DNA of 64,000 nucleotides from Caenorhabditis elegans. Lineage: Eukaryota > Nematoda > Chromadorea > Rhabditida > Rhabditidae. Within the stretch, counting starts at the first letter, position 1. Each line of letters opens with the position of its first letter. A program made the position numbers and the translations under genes. Where the stretch lies: positions 8,990,001 to 9,054,000 of the forward strand of contig NC_003282.8 of assembly GCF_000002985.6 (NCBI RefSeq), in the 5' to 3' direction. The notes under the pieces are model-generated. The model saw nothing but the letters and a program-made list of their open reading frames with translations. It was not told where the DNA came from and did no database searches. This document shows positions 34,738-47,162 of the stretch, piece by piece.

Positions 34738-37596
34738 ATGACTCCAAATGAATCGCGTGGCGATTCAGACTCTGATACAAACGAAACGAAGAGAAAGAAT
34801 AAGGTATTAGTTGCAGATGCATAAAATTGAATTTTACTCTTAAATTCGATGAATCATTTCTTTTAAATTTCAGATCCGTTTACTAGAAACACGCTTGAAC
34901 GAGAAAAAGAAAACAGTGTCCGACTTATTCTCAATTCTCGGTCCTCATTCTCCTTATTACATTGTCAGTTTAACTCTGAATGCATTGATTTTTGGATTTC
35001 ACACTCATTACAATGGAATGGAAAAGTATGTGACATTCTCTCATAAGGATCATTCATATATTGATGAACGTGGACGATTACTTGAACCAGAACATCCCGA
35101 AGTAATTAATGAAACTGGAGAATATGTGAGTTTTTATAAAATAAGTAATACAGGGTAAACCATAATGTTTCAGAAATCAAATAATGGATCAACGGATTTA
35201 TGGACTTTGTTGGTTTTGAATAATGTGTCTTCAATGGTTGGATGTTTGATTGCAATTCTTATTGCACGGTTCTAATATATCAGAATGGTCATTTTCAAAT
35301 TTAACTAATTTCAGATGGTCTTATCGTAAATCCATCATCACATTTACAGTCGTGATCGTTGCCAGCTTTCTCCTTTCTGAAGCATTTCTCTTCAATTTCT
35401 TCGATAGAATAGCTTTTGTACTTGGAACAATGTTTTCAAAAACTATGAGCATTGTAGCAATTCAAGCAGCTTTTGACTTGGAAAGTATCGAGTATGGGCG
35501 ATTGGATTCTCATTTTATCTGGTAGAGATATTTTGAAATAGAAAAAAATTAATGTTTCAGACGTATGCATTTGTATTTGTAACTATTTTATTGTTCAAAA
35601 GAGATTCAGTCTATGCGGAGACACATCTTATGTTTATTATTGTCTCATTAACAGCTATATACGCCTTGTAAGCTTCAAATTAATTTTCAGATGTTTTATG
35701 ACAGACGATTTATTTTATTCACAGGAAACTGAAATTAATAATTTTAGAATGTGTCCATGGCAACTAATTCACTCAATTGTTCGAAGAGACGTCTCAAAAG
35801 TTCAAATAATTCTTGATAAATTTGGTAAAACTGGTGAGTTTACGTATGTCTAAAAGTTTGCTACGGGAAGTCAATCATTTTGAAACTTTACTATATTCTC
35901 ACAAAGTACAGTTTATAAATTATATTATTAAGAGTATACAAACTGTGAAGCGCTTGTTGATGACATTCTATACATTAGTCAAGTTCCAAGGAACGTGATA
36001 GAATCAATTTCACATCTTCGCAAAATACGGCCATTCCTCAAAAAGCTTGCAGCTTTGACTTGTTTAATGTGAGGGAATCAATGAAAATTTGTTTGAAAGT
36101 CATAATTACAGAACATTACAAACTCGCCTTCTAAGTGGAGAAGTGGAAATGATCAAAATAATGTTGCCATATTCTCCATTGGAGAGCATTTTATTTTCAA
36201 GAATTGCTGCTTGTTTCTCATCAATTTTCACGGTTTTCTGTATTTTGAAGTAAGTTGATTTGGTTCAAGTTCGATTGTTACATCTTTGTATATATTTTTT
36301 CAGAAGAATACAGTGTTGCACTGAAGGTCTCGTTTCTTACATTGACAATTCTTCGGGTGACATCTGTCATAACATTAATATTGATAACACTTGAACACAT
36401 CCCAACTATTCATCGTTCCTTTATTTTTCCAATCGTAATGCTTCTAGATGCAATTGTTTCTTCATTGTTGGACGCAGCTCCGTATGTGGTAAGTACCTGG
36501 GATTAAATTATAGATGGCTCTCTCATCTGGTAATTGTTTTAGGAGATGTAATATTTATTCGATGTCTCTCAAAAAAATATTATATTAGCATTAGAGCGTG
36601 CCCGGAACATTATTAACAATTAATGACAGATATTTTTTTGCAGTTATTGCGTTGTCTATGCCAGAAGCCAAGATACTTGACAATTGGCCACAACTTTTCA
36701 TTCAACATTAGGAATTTTCGTTCAAGTTTAGCCAATTTTAGGAAGTTTTTCAGTGCACATTTTGTTCATCTGTAGAACCCCAAGTTTAAACAATTTTGCC
36801 CAAGTTGAAATTTTTGTAATTGGAATTTCTAAGGTTGCTAAAGTTGAATGAGAAGTTACCTCAAAAATAACTGTAGCTTTTCTGCAAGATACCAGGTTGT
36901 AATTGGAAATTGATATTTTGCTTCCCTTTTTCGTGCAACTGTTATTGTAAGTTAAAATAATTGTTTTATTGTTTTCAGATTACTGATATATACGATAACC
37001 CATCGTTCATTCGTCCGATGGTACGATATTCAATAATATCACTCCTTATTGCTGCAGTATTTATAGACAATTCTGATGTTTCGGTGTTTACAACTGATGA
37101 AATTCCATGCTATAATTTGGTATCCTGAAATTTTTGTTAACAAAAAACATTACAGCCAAACTATAAAAACAAAATGGTTTCTGTTGAAGTGAAGAACGAC
37201 TTCGAAGAGAAATTCCGACTTCTCTGTGAGCTGAAATCTGTTGAGGTTTGTGTTTTTTATATTTTTAGCACAAAAATGAATTAGTGGACATAAGGGAGAA
37301 TAGATGTCATATTTCAGAAAGAAACATTTGAAAAACAAGAAGAAAAGAAAGGTGACGAATATGAGAAGGAGTTGAACAAATTCTTCCGACAGCGGACTGA
37401 AAAATTAGAAATCGAGCAGAAACTGAAAGATCCAAAACTTGACAAAGCCACTAGTGACGAATTGAAAAAACAATGGCAGGAGCGAATAAATCGCATCAAG
37501 AAGTATATTGAGGCATCAGATGACAAATTGAAAGGATATGATAATCACACCCAGAAGATTGTTAAGAAGATTCATACAAATCGAATGACCGATTAA
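34738..37596 (+). CDS. Transporter-like multi-pass membrane protein, frame broken twice
   Basis: Twelve exon blocks are visible: 34738-34803, 34874-35125, 35174-35268, 35315-35521, 35561-35667, 35748-35833, 35933-36068, 36112-36249, 36304-36488, 36979-37119, 37156-37245 and 37318-37596. They encode an N-terminal acidic tail, a helix, a glycosylatable lumenal loop (NETGEY), several more helices and a long charged C-terminus that looks like a coiled coil. The MCPWQLIHSIVRRDVSKVQIIL segment resembles the central loop of SLC22-type major facilitator transporters, so that is my tentative class. The junction 35521/35561 produces a TGA, and 36249/36304 is out of phase by one; each needs a one-base correction. 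The two shifts cancel, so total length (1782 nt) is divisible by three. It may be a young pseudogene, a mis-modelled gene, or an assembly fault. Confidence 0.5.
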
Positions 37597-37800
37597 ATTA
37601 TTTGGACAAAATATTAAAATGTATGTAAAACCATTCAAAATTGTATTAATTAGTTGTATTCATTTCATTTGGAAAATAAAAATGCATAGTTTATTTTTGT
37701 CATTTTAAAGAAAGTAAATATTAATTTCAAATTCAATATGGAAATTATACAATCATTGAAGCATGCATTTCAGAATGAAAACAAGCTTTTAGATAAATTA

Positions 37801-40800
37801 TCATAGAATACCAATTAATTTCATGTTCTGATGAAGGAATAATATTTTCTGATTAGTTTGATCTTCACAGCCAATTTGATGCTCGAAAAGTAGATTCTTA
37901 GCGGAAGTAAGATTTTCAGTATTCAACAAAGCACCCGGTAGGCATAATACAATTGAAGAGAGTTGGAATAAAAGAGGATATCTAGTTCGATTTTCTGCTT
38001 TTTGCCAAAACACTATAGGCTCCTCAAATGCAATGTTTGGCTCCGAAATCCATCGTTCTAGCTCCTGAATAATATCAATTAATGTTCGAAAATATTCACT
38101 GAAAGAAACATACTGTCTTAGCCATTGCTTGTGGGCTCACGATCTCTCCCTCTTTACAAGAATTCTGATAATTTTCTCCGTGTAATTTTTTGAACAACTC
38201 TGCGAATAGATCATAATTGCTTTGAACATCAGTTTTACAATGCTGGTTGTGAGTAATTGCAACATCTTTTACGTCTTCTGCATTCCTTATATTTTGTGCA
38301 ATTTTTTCAAGTTTCTTCTGCACAATTTCCTTTGCTGTCGCAGGCAGTAATAATAACTGCAAAATAATTTTTTATAAACAACAAAATGTGCAGTTTTTAG
38401 TTTCAACATTACTTTTAAAAAGTAGATACTTTTAAAACTGTATTTTGAAACTCTCTAAAAAAAAGTTTTGGTATATTGGCAAATTTCGTGTCTGGTGATT
38501 AAATTAAAATTAAATAATTACATGTTTTTACTGTTTGAAGCCACTTCTATCTACAGTGCGTCCAACTTCTATAGCACCCCCCTCCAATTCGGCCGTTTGG
38601 AGCTTTTCAAAATATTTTTTGGAAAAGTGTTAGTGCAGTTCGATAGCAAATGTTGAAAAACCTTTGCTCCCCAATTTTTATCATGATATCTCAAAAATCA
38701 CGGAAATTAGGTCAAAATATCTGAAAAATGGCCGTCCAACTTCTATAGCACCCCCTCTGATTTTTGACAAATTTCTGTAAATTCGGGGTTTTCTTCGTAG
38801 TTAATGAATTTATTTTGTAAATCACACCAAAATAATCAGGTGGTTTCACTTTCACATTTAAAAAATAAATATAACCCTTGGAAACACGTGGAATGCCTGG
38901 GATTGTCCTGGAACATACTTATTTGCTTCAGAGGCCATATCTCGGCTCCCAATGATTTTCGCAGCACCAAAATTGATCAAAATGTTCTTCTCCGTCTATT
39001 CATTACTATGTAATTAGTTGTAGAAAGCATTTATTCATATGAACCAAATGGTAAAGGGAGCAACTTCAGTGGTTTTTAAAAGGTTCGTTTTAACCATGAA
39101 AACAAGCGTTCGGAGGCGCAGAGATAATGGTTGGGTATACATTTTTGACTAAAAATTACTACATTATAGGTAAAATTAAAAATTATTTTACATGAACAAC
39201 AAATCCGTGGAAATCCATGGGTAAATCAGATGCCAGACATCTACAATCGCAGGTTCAATGTTTTGTCTGGTAGCTTTTGCATTACTTGACCAAAAAAAGA
39301 TTCAATGAGCAAATTCGCTAAATTTAACTTGAGTTATAAATACAACTAGCAAAATCGTCATTCGGAAAGGTATATCTTACTTTTCTGTCTAAAATTTTCG
39401 CATGTTAGCTTGAAAAAAAGACTTGCGGCCTCGCTTTGCCTTTGTCCTCTTTTTTGAGCGGTCTCGTGAACTCGTCCAAATAAAATTTCAAAGACTTCTA
39501 ATCAAAATCGAAGCTTCAAAGATATTTAAATCATATGAGCTGAAATTCTGTACCATACAAAGTCAAAACCTTCAGCTCTGCGCCTGCGAACGCTCGTTTT
39601 CATGGTTAAAACGAACCTTTTAAAAACCACTGAAGTTGCTCCCTTTACCATTTGGTTCATATGAATAAATGCTTTCTACAACTAATTACATAGTAATGAA
39701 TAGACGGAGAAGAACATTTTGATCAATTTTGGTGCTGCGAAAATCATTGGGAGCCGAGATATGGCCTCTGAAGCAAATAAGTATGTTCCAGGACAATCCC
39801 AGGCATTCCACGTGTTTTCAAGGGTTATATTTATTTTTTAAATGTGAAAGTGAAACCACCTGATTATTTTGGTGTGATTTACAAAATAAATTCATTAACT
39901 ACGAAGAAAACCCCCGAATTTACAGAAATTTGTCAAAAATCAGATGGGGTGCTATAGAAGTTGGACGGCCATTTTTCAGATATTTTGACCTAATTTCCGT
40001 GATTTTTGAGATATCATGATAAAAATTGGGGAGCATAGGTTTTTCAACATTTGCTATCGAACTGCACTAACACTTTTCCAAAAAAAATATTTTGAAAAGC
40101 TCCAAACGGCCGAATTGGAGGGGGGTGCTATAGAAGTTGGACGCACTGTATTAAAATTTTTTGAAATTTTGGCAAGGACCTCAACCTGCATGTTAAATAG
40201 TTTTAAACAAAACTAACCTTTACTCTTGGATCGATAACAGTTGCAAACAAAAGTGTCGGAATTTGGAGATATCTTTTCAATTCTTCTTCAAGTGTCAATT
40301 TGATAGCCTTGCACATATCATATGAGTGTTCTGCCGAGTACTTTGAAATCAATGCAGAAATTAAGGAAATTATTGCAGAAATCCGGAATGTGTGTTGCTG
40401 TAACATCAATTTGAAAGGATATATTTTAATCATAAACTAACTTTTCCAAAATCGACGGCAGTTTTCAAGGGAGACAGTGTTCTCAGGATAATCTCCATAA
40501 GATCGTAATCTTGTTGATAGAGCATCAGGCCTTCCATGTCATTCATCAAAAATGTATCGAGTAGTCCTTTCAACTTAGTGAACTGCTCAAACATACTAAC
40601 GACAGTAATCCAATTCAACTTGCCGGATTTGACAAGATCAGCTGAATCGATGGTCATATATTCTCCAATTAAACTCGTTTCATATACTGCCGATTCGTTG
40701 ATTTTTTGAACGATTTTCTTGCATTTTTCAATAAGTTCAGTTCCTCCTGGAATTGTGTTAATTCCTGAAATAGAGGCAAGTGAGAGACTATTCCATGTAC

Positions 40801-41646
40801 AATCGTATATATCAAATTCTAGCAATTGAGCAGAAAGCTTCAAGTTTGAGACTCCATCTTTAATCATTGCCACAACTTTGTTTCCGATTGAATAATAATC
40901 CGTAATGGATTTGATTGCATTTTCAATCTCCAATTCAGGATCTTCATGAGGATCAGAAATATGTATAGCATCCAGAAACCTTGTAACAATTGATCCATCA
41001 GAATTCATAAAATGACAGCTGATTCCAACAACTTGTTCATTTTTTCTATCGTCTTTGTTCCATGAATAGCATCCTAGTCCAACATATTCCACATTTCGGA
41101 GTTCTTCTCTCAGACGTTGCTCGTATTTGAAATGAAGACTATGTACCATTACGTTCATTTGATTTTTTCCTTTTGGCACAAATGTAGGACACACTTCATT
41201 CAGAAAGTGTTGTATTCCAGGACGTTCTAATGTTGAGAGTGGCATTGCATCAAGACATATCATATTTATCAGTGCATCATTGATTCGTTTTTCCTCAAAA
41301 TCTTCTGCTGTCCAGTTGATAAAATCTCCTTCAGTTCCAGATTTATTCTCTGGAATTCGCCATTCCTCGCCTAACTTTCGCTTTTTCAATGGCTGAACTT
41401 CAAGACTTCCACCAATTTCAAGAAGTGTATCCGGATGATTTGCTCTTAAGTGATACAATATTCCACTTGTACCTTGAAATCGTAGAGTTAATAATCGAAG
41501 ATATAAAATGACTCACTTGATTTCTTTTGTTTCTTTATTGGATGTCCACAAACAGTTTTGTTATCACCGGAACCAATCAAAATCTTGCACAATCGAGTTC
41601 CATCAACGAGTGGTGTAAAATAATCGTCATATTTTAAGTTCACCAT
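37801..41646 (-). CDS. BED zinc finger / hAT transposase-derived protein (ZBED-like)
   Basis: Five exons keep frame: 41646-41517, 41472-40442, 40397-40218, 38356-38114 and 38064-37801, giving 615 residues. The ATG follows TTTTTCAG closely. Residues 1-60 form a BED finger: C20, C33, then STSGILYHLRANH with H51 and H56. The middle is a hAT-transposase-like RNase H region: VVAMIKDGVSNLK corresponds to the usual TDNA.NM block, and the LSPLKTAVDFGK block follows the helical insert. The C-terminus is a hAT dimerisation domain (PIVFWQKAENRTRYPLLFQLS), but the usual SER.FS block reads TENLTSAKNLL. No hAT terminal repeats surround it and it has ordinary host introns, so it is probably a domesticated transposase acting as a DNA-binding protein in the nucleus. 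Role unknown. Confidence 0.85.
38554..40148. mobile_element. Palindromic Tc1/mariner-type element, 1.6 kb
   Basis: It begins CAGTGCGTCCAACTTCTATA and ends with the exact inverse, flanked by TA on both sides. The arms (about 38554-39135 and 39570-40148) are nearly perfect reverse complements around a spacer of about 430 bp. There is no transposase frame. It sits within intron 3 of the BED/hAT-derived gene (40217-38357). The ACAGTGCG start and TA duplication place it with Tc1/mariner-type non-autonomous elements. Confidence 0.88.
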
Positions 41647-43634
41647 TATTTTGATCTGAAAAATTGTGTGTCTTAAGGATAAATTGAAATGCGTGGTCGT
41701 CATAACATATGGTTAGACCAAAAACGCTCCAGAACATGCCATTTTGACGTGGGAGCTCTGAAAATGCACAAACTAACAGCAAATAACATGAGAAACTCGA
41801 AAAATTTACTTTCGAGCTGATCCGAACACAAAATATGTCTTAACGATAAATGGAAATGCCCCAATTTTTTGCCTCGATCATTCAAAAATTTCCTGTCAAA
41901 TATTTTAAACTTATAGAATTCTTGCATCATATCTCTACAATAATTGAATACATATAAGTAAAAAAATTGAAATTATTTTAAAAACATCTAGTCGACTTGC
42001 AAAATAGTAAATACCTTCAGGCAGTGGATAAAACATTTCAAAAAGTTCCTGAGAAGTTTCATTACTATATTTGGGTCCTGAAATTAATTTCGAACACTTT
42101 GGCGCTACTCTACATTTAATAATTGGAAGTAATTTCGAAAATGGACATTTTTTTCAAAATCATTTACGAATAAAGCAAAACAATTTTGACGACATCGGTT
42201 TTTCAACATGCCCAAAATTGTTGAGACAAAAAATTCGATTCTACAAAAAATCATTTCTATCTATTCCGTCAAACACATAATAAGCTGAGAAAAAATTAGA
42301 TAACTTTAACTAAAAATGCCGTCAATTAAAAAAAAAATTTGAAAACATTTACATCGTAAAAATGAAGACGTTTAAAAAGACATTAGCGATAGAAACTAAA
42401 ACTAGTACGATAATATCTGTTTAATCGTAAATTCAAAGGCAAGTGGTGTGAAGTCTTGAACTATTTTGAAAGTTTACGGGCACAAATTTTATCATTTTAA
42501 TTTTACAACTAAAATAAACCTTGCAATGCATTTTTATTACAAAATCTATTATACGTATTACGAGTTAGGTTTTACGATAAACTTACAAAAAATCGAGCAA
42601 AAAACCAATAAATTTCTGGTCGATGAAATGTCGTGTAAAGGCGAGTCGTAAAATGCAGTGCCTTTGTTTCTCTTTTTCTCTTCTCTCTCGTTCTGACGAG
42701 GCATTGGTCTTCTCCAGCCGTCCTCTTTTTTTCTCTTTTTCCGACTCGTTATTTGTTGACATCTCTCGTGTGCGTCTGTGTGTATGTGTCTGAGTGTGTC
42801 GAAAAAATACGCGTTTCTCTTTCTGTTTTCAATGCAAAACGGCAAGACGGAAAATACGTTTTTTTTGGGTTTCTGAACTAAATGTTGGGGGGAAAGTAAC
42901 CAGAAAATCATTTATTCGGATAGATTTTAAATTTCAGTATATCTAGTAAAATTGGAAAGAAGAAGAAAACTATTTTTTGCAACTTTTGCTGAACGGAAAA
43001 AAAACCAACTGAGGAAAATTTTTTTGCGAAAAATAACAGTACCTGCATGGTCTCGTACCTTTAATGAGTACTATATATACTGATCTCCGTTTTACATCTG
43101 AAATGCATCAGTAAGAGAACAAAAAACCAGAGTGCGTAAAATGTTTAACTTTATTTGGTTTGAGAGCATTTCATATTGGAGGAACATTAGGGATGAAATT
43201 GAAAGTTAAGGTGTTTTTAAATAGATTTTTTCTCATCCATAATAATCTATAGTATTTTAAGCCACAGAGAAATGTATCATGGAAAGAAAATTGCTTCCTT
43301 CAAAATGCATATGCTGGCCTTAAGTTTTGGACATTAAGTAAATTCATTGTAGACATAAAGCAGCAAGGAAAAATGGGTGGATTTTGGAGTTATAAGCGCG
43401 GTTATTTAAATGAGATTATTCACAGTTGAAAGTTCGCCAGTGCGAATTTTTTTTTCAGATGAATTGCTTCGTTTTTTCTTTTGTACTATACCAACTTTTG
43501 GATTCAGTCCGCATATTTTGAAGGGTAATCCAAATGCTACTCCACTTTGTATGAAATTAATGAATTCAAAGCAATCAAAGATAAAAATATCTTCAATCAA
43601 AACATTTTACTAGTATTGGAACAGTTCTATTTTT
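41647..43634. other. Intergenic region, no gene recognised
   Basis: About 2 kb upstream of the BED/hAT-derived gene and downstream of a small membrane-protein gene. A pyrimidine-rich patch at 42660-42800 (TCTCTTTTTCTC and GTGTGTCTGTG runs) is the most distinct part and may belong to a promoter or 5' UTR. No coding evidence. Confidence 0.45.
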
Positions 43635-44206
43635 TCACTCTTCCTTCTCCAAAGATTCTTTGATATTCGCCATGTCGAACATTCCACGAGAAATCAACAA
43701 AACGGGAATGGAAACAAGACAGATGATGACGAGAAGAGTTATGAGAATAGCAACTTGACAATAATCAAGAGTAGATGGTCTATTAGTTGACAAACGTTCT
43801 TCTGCACTTCCCATTTGACTCTGAATTCCCATTCTATTTTCTGGAGTCGTTCTGGTAAACTAACCTCATCAGCACTGGCCTTTGATTTGTTTTTCTTAAC
43901 CTTATTCTTAGTCTTTGTCTCACTACTCTTTCCATTTTTCTTCTTTTTTCCATCACCGGTTGCCTTCACTATTTTACTATCAACTTTTGAACTGTCTTTA
44001 ACAGAAACTGCTTTTTTGTTGTCTTCTGTCGGATTTGCAAGTGGTGTTGGAGGTGGAGGTGCTCCGGTCCCTTGAGCATTTGGAAACTGAGGAATATTGA
44101 TTTCTGGTTGTGAAGGAGCATTCGATTCTGGAAATGCTGGAATTGCTGCCTTTTCTGGAGTAGGACCGCCAGGTGGTACAAGATCTTCATATTGATTATC
44201 TGCCAT
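43635..44206 (-). CDS. Small proline/lysine-rich single-helix membrane protein
   Basis: The ATG at 44206 begins MADNQYEDLVPPGGPTPEK. A Pro-rich stretch and then a Lys-rich stretch (GDGKKKKNGKS) follow. A separate frame downstream ends in a clear membrane helix (QVAILITLLVIICLVSIPVLLI, near the C-terminus) and the acidic end NIKESLEKEE. The frames join if an 83-nt intron 43923-43841 (A|GTGAGA...CTCCAG|AA) is removed, giving 162 residues. Without that intron the first frame reads on to a stop at 43739 and gives a protein of about 155 residues with no helix. I prefer the spliced form because it yields a sensible single-pass protein with an N-terminal cytosolic or lumenal basic region. I do not recognise the family. 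Confidence 0.6.
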
Positions 44207-44925
44207 ATTGGTTGACACTTTCAAGATTCTCTGAAATATTGAATTGCTGGAAAACTAATTACCGAAAAATTGTTTTTAGTTAGTTTTAAAAGCTTATAAG
44301 ATGGCCATTCAGTTCAAAATGCAATTTTTCTTATTATATTGTTTTTATTCTAATATACGGACAACTGTTGCCATAATTATTTCACGATCGGAAGACACTT
44401 ACCTTCGATCCGATACTCTCGAGTAGATAAATAAGAACTGAATTTATGAAAATTGATTATCACTTTGAGAAATTACCGGAACGTTGTGAATGTTATCACG
44501 TCATTTTATTTGACAACAGCTTTTGAATTGAAAATTATTAATGTATGCTCCATTTCTGTTGTCATTTGTGTTTTCCGTTTGTTAATAATATGTAGTATTA
44601 AAAACTTTCAGATCATGAGAATGCCTACAGTTTTGGCGCGCAAGTATCTCGTGTAAAAATATGCATTCTCATTATCTGACTAGTTTCTTAATATTTATTT
44701 GTTATTAAGAATCAAGAGAAAAAATAAATCAGTAGGGATTTTTAAACTGTGCGACCGGGATGCTGAGCTGGGAAGAGGATTTCCGTAGGACTTTGTGGAA
44801 GATTTGAGGCATTGTTTCGTTGAAAAAAAGAATCTGATCTGGTTCCGGTCAGAAAACTTTATTAATATGAATGAACTTAGAACAAAAAGAATGAGAGAAA
44901 AACCATAGAACAACTAGGTAATTAT
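44207..44925. other. Intergenic gap
   Basis: These 719 bp between the small membrane-protein gene and the galectin on the same strand contain no supported gene. A TTTCAG lies about 30 bp upstream of the small gene's ATG, fitting either a 5' UTR intron or trans-splicing. Confidence 0.45.
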
Positions 44926-47162
44926 CTATTTTATATGAACACCGATTAACTGGATATCTCCGTTAATTTGAAGACGTTCTATTTTTGCAGCCGGAGCCCG
45001 GTGCTCAAAAGTGCAGTACAAGACGTCATTGATAAAAATCTGAAAAATCATTGTTCGATCAGTTTTCTCAATTTTTAAATCACCAAAAATTTGTCATCCG
45101 CTGCATAAATCAAAATATCAAATGATCGTTTTGGTTTCAATGGGAATTTAATTTTTCCTTCGAAGTTAGTTTCTGGAGTCGATTTAGTGCCAGAAATCTC
45201 ACTGCTTCGAAGTACCTTCTTTTGGACAAAAGAAGCACACAATTGGAACGGAATATCACCTTCCGCAAAAAAGTCAATTGAAAAATCTTTTGGCTTTTTG
45301 TCTGCAATTGCAGATACAAATAGTTTTCTACCGACGTAGAAATTTCCTGGAATGTCTGCAGTGTATGGCATGTTCTGAAATTAGAAAAAATAACATGAAA
45401 TCGGGAGTCTTCAAAAAAATGTTTGTAAGTTATTGCATAACATTCGTATATACATATGTCAACGTTAAGGATAGCTTTTTAGAGATAACAATTAAACAAT
45501 TTTCGGAATTTCTAATTTTCAGAATATGATTCCTGTATATAATTTTAGTCGAGTTGAAGCTATTAAATTTAAGCATGGCTTGAAAGTCACATTATCAATA
45601 ATGAAGAAGAGAAGTTGCCGCTCATTGGGGTCAAATGAAAAAAAAAAAACATGAAAATCCTATTACTCACATAAAGTTTTCCTTCCCATGATACAGCATA
45701 AAGTCGAACGTCCCCAGTAACATAGATATGGGAAATATTGCTCATCGGCACATAATGCTTGAAGTTCGCAATCAGTTTGTGCTCCACATAAATTTCAAAA
45801 TGTTGCTCAAAACAGCGGACGCGAATGTCAAACTCGTCTCCTTCTTTATACGATTGCTTTACAAAAGCTTCTCTAAAAATTGTAAAACGTTTAAACCAAA
45901 AAAAAACATGTTCAGAAAAACTATATATATTTGAGGTTTTATTGATCCAAAGTATTCCCAATTTGATGGCGGAGTAGTAAGCTGGTGGATACAATCAATC
46001 TTTGTTTCTATAGTATACTATGTATCACAGTTTTGAATTTGATCAAAAAGTTCCTACTCTACTAGTTTTGCATGAGAATAATTATTCAATAATTTATATT
46101 TTAATGTTCTGCCATTGCTTGAAATTTCTTGAAAAGTTTAAAAGGTGCCAAATTTTTAATTGAACCTCTAAAACATACTTTCCCCATTGCCCATTGATGC
46201 ATGCATTCAAAAATACTTTTCCCTTTGCCAGATCAACTCTTAAAGCTAAGAGACGATCGTCTAGTTGGCCAGTTTCTTCTTCATCGAGCTCAACATTCGG
46301 GCCTGATGTCAAGTTTACAATAAATCCTTCATTCCCTGAAAATATCGACTTTAAATACACTTACAAATTAGCAATTACAATTACAAAAAATCAGTATTTG
46401 ACAATTGTAGCGCCAGATCGATCGTTCCGCGAATAAGGTAATTTCACACAAGAAGCGCGGGGTCTTAAATTTTTTATAATTTTTCGTGTCTTTATTTTCG
46501 TAAAATTGAATACTGAAGACTGAAAACCAAGGACTTGCAAACGTTGCTTTGCCATTGCTTGCCAATTTCCTTCCTACTTTTTACGAAATCTTAATGTGAA
46601 CAATTTTTCGAATTTCCCCATAAATATTAAAAGTTTCCGGTAACAAAAACAACTAATTTTCCGTCACTTTCATTTTTCTTTTCTCTTTTTTTTTTAATTC
46701 TTATCAAATTACCTGTAATGTATCCCCTAGCAATCAACGATTGTCCCGTCTGAAGTTGATTTCCATCAAGGCGAGACAAGTAAGGAACTTCCTGAAATTA
46801 TTATTTCCATTCATAAATTATTTAAGAATATGTTTGAACATGGGCTTATTGATAACTGCAAAAAAGAACAGAGGAATTATAATTTCTCTAGCTTGCTTTT
46901 ATCAAAAATTGTACTTTACACTTATTGTTAATTTGTCTTCCGCTTCCTTCAATATATCAGACCACCGAGAAATTCGATGCAACATGAAAAGAATGGAATT
47001 TGGAAATTGTTTTCGGTATCAAATTAGAGAAACAAGTTGAAAAAAGAGACAAAAAAAAAGAAAACTAACAAATGTGTGATTACGGCCAGTGATTGAATCC
47101 TTTCGAGTCAACACTTTTTTTGGCTTACGGACACTTAGAAGACGACGGAAGAAAGATGCCAT
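44926..47162 (-). CDS. Tandem-repeat galectin (two carbohydrate-recognition domains)
   Basis: Six exons keep frame: 47162-47070, 46791-46713, 46335-46179, 45872-45671, 45374-45084 and 45039-44926, giving 311 residues. There is no signal peptide, as usual for galectins; the first 20 residues are very basic (FFRRLLSVRKPKKV). Domain 1 (about 30-177) has FLNACINGQWGKEAF, which keeps the Asn-x(n)-Trp-Gly-x-Glu core, but the upstream HxNPR sugar-contact motif reads LRVDLA, so classical galactoside binding may be lost. Domain 2 (about 178-311) has the beta-sandwich pattern (FDILIYAADDKFLIFIND) but no recognisable WGxEER core. Galectins bind beta-galactoside glycans inside or outside cells after non-classical export; this one may bind altered ligands. 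Which lec gene it is I cannot say. Confidence 0.85.
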
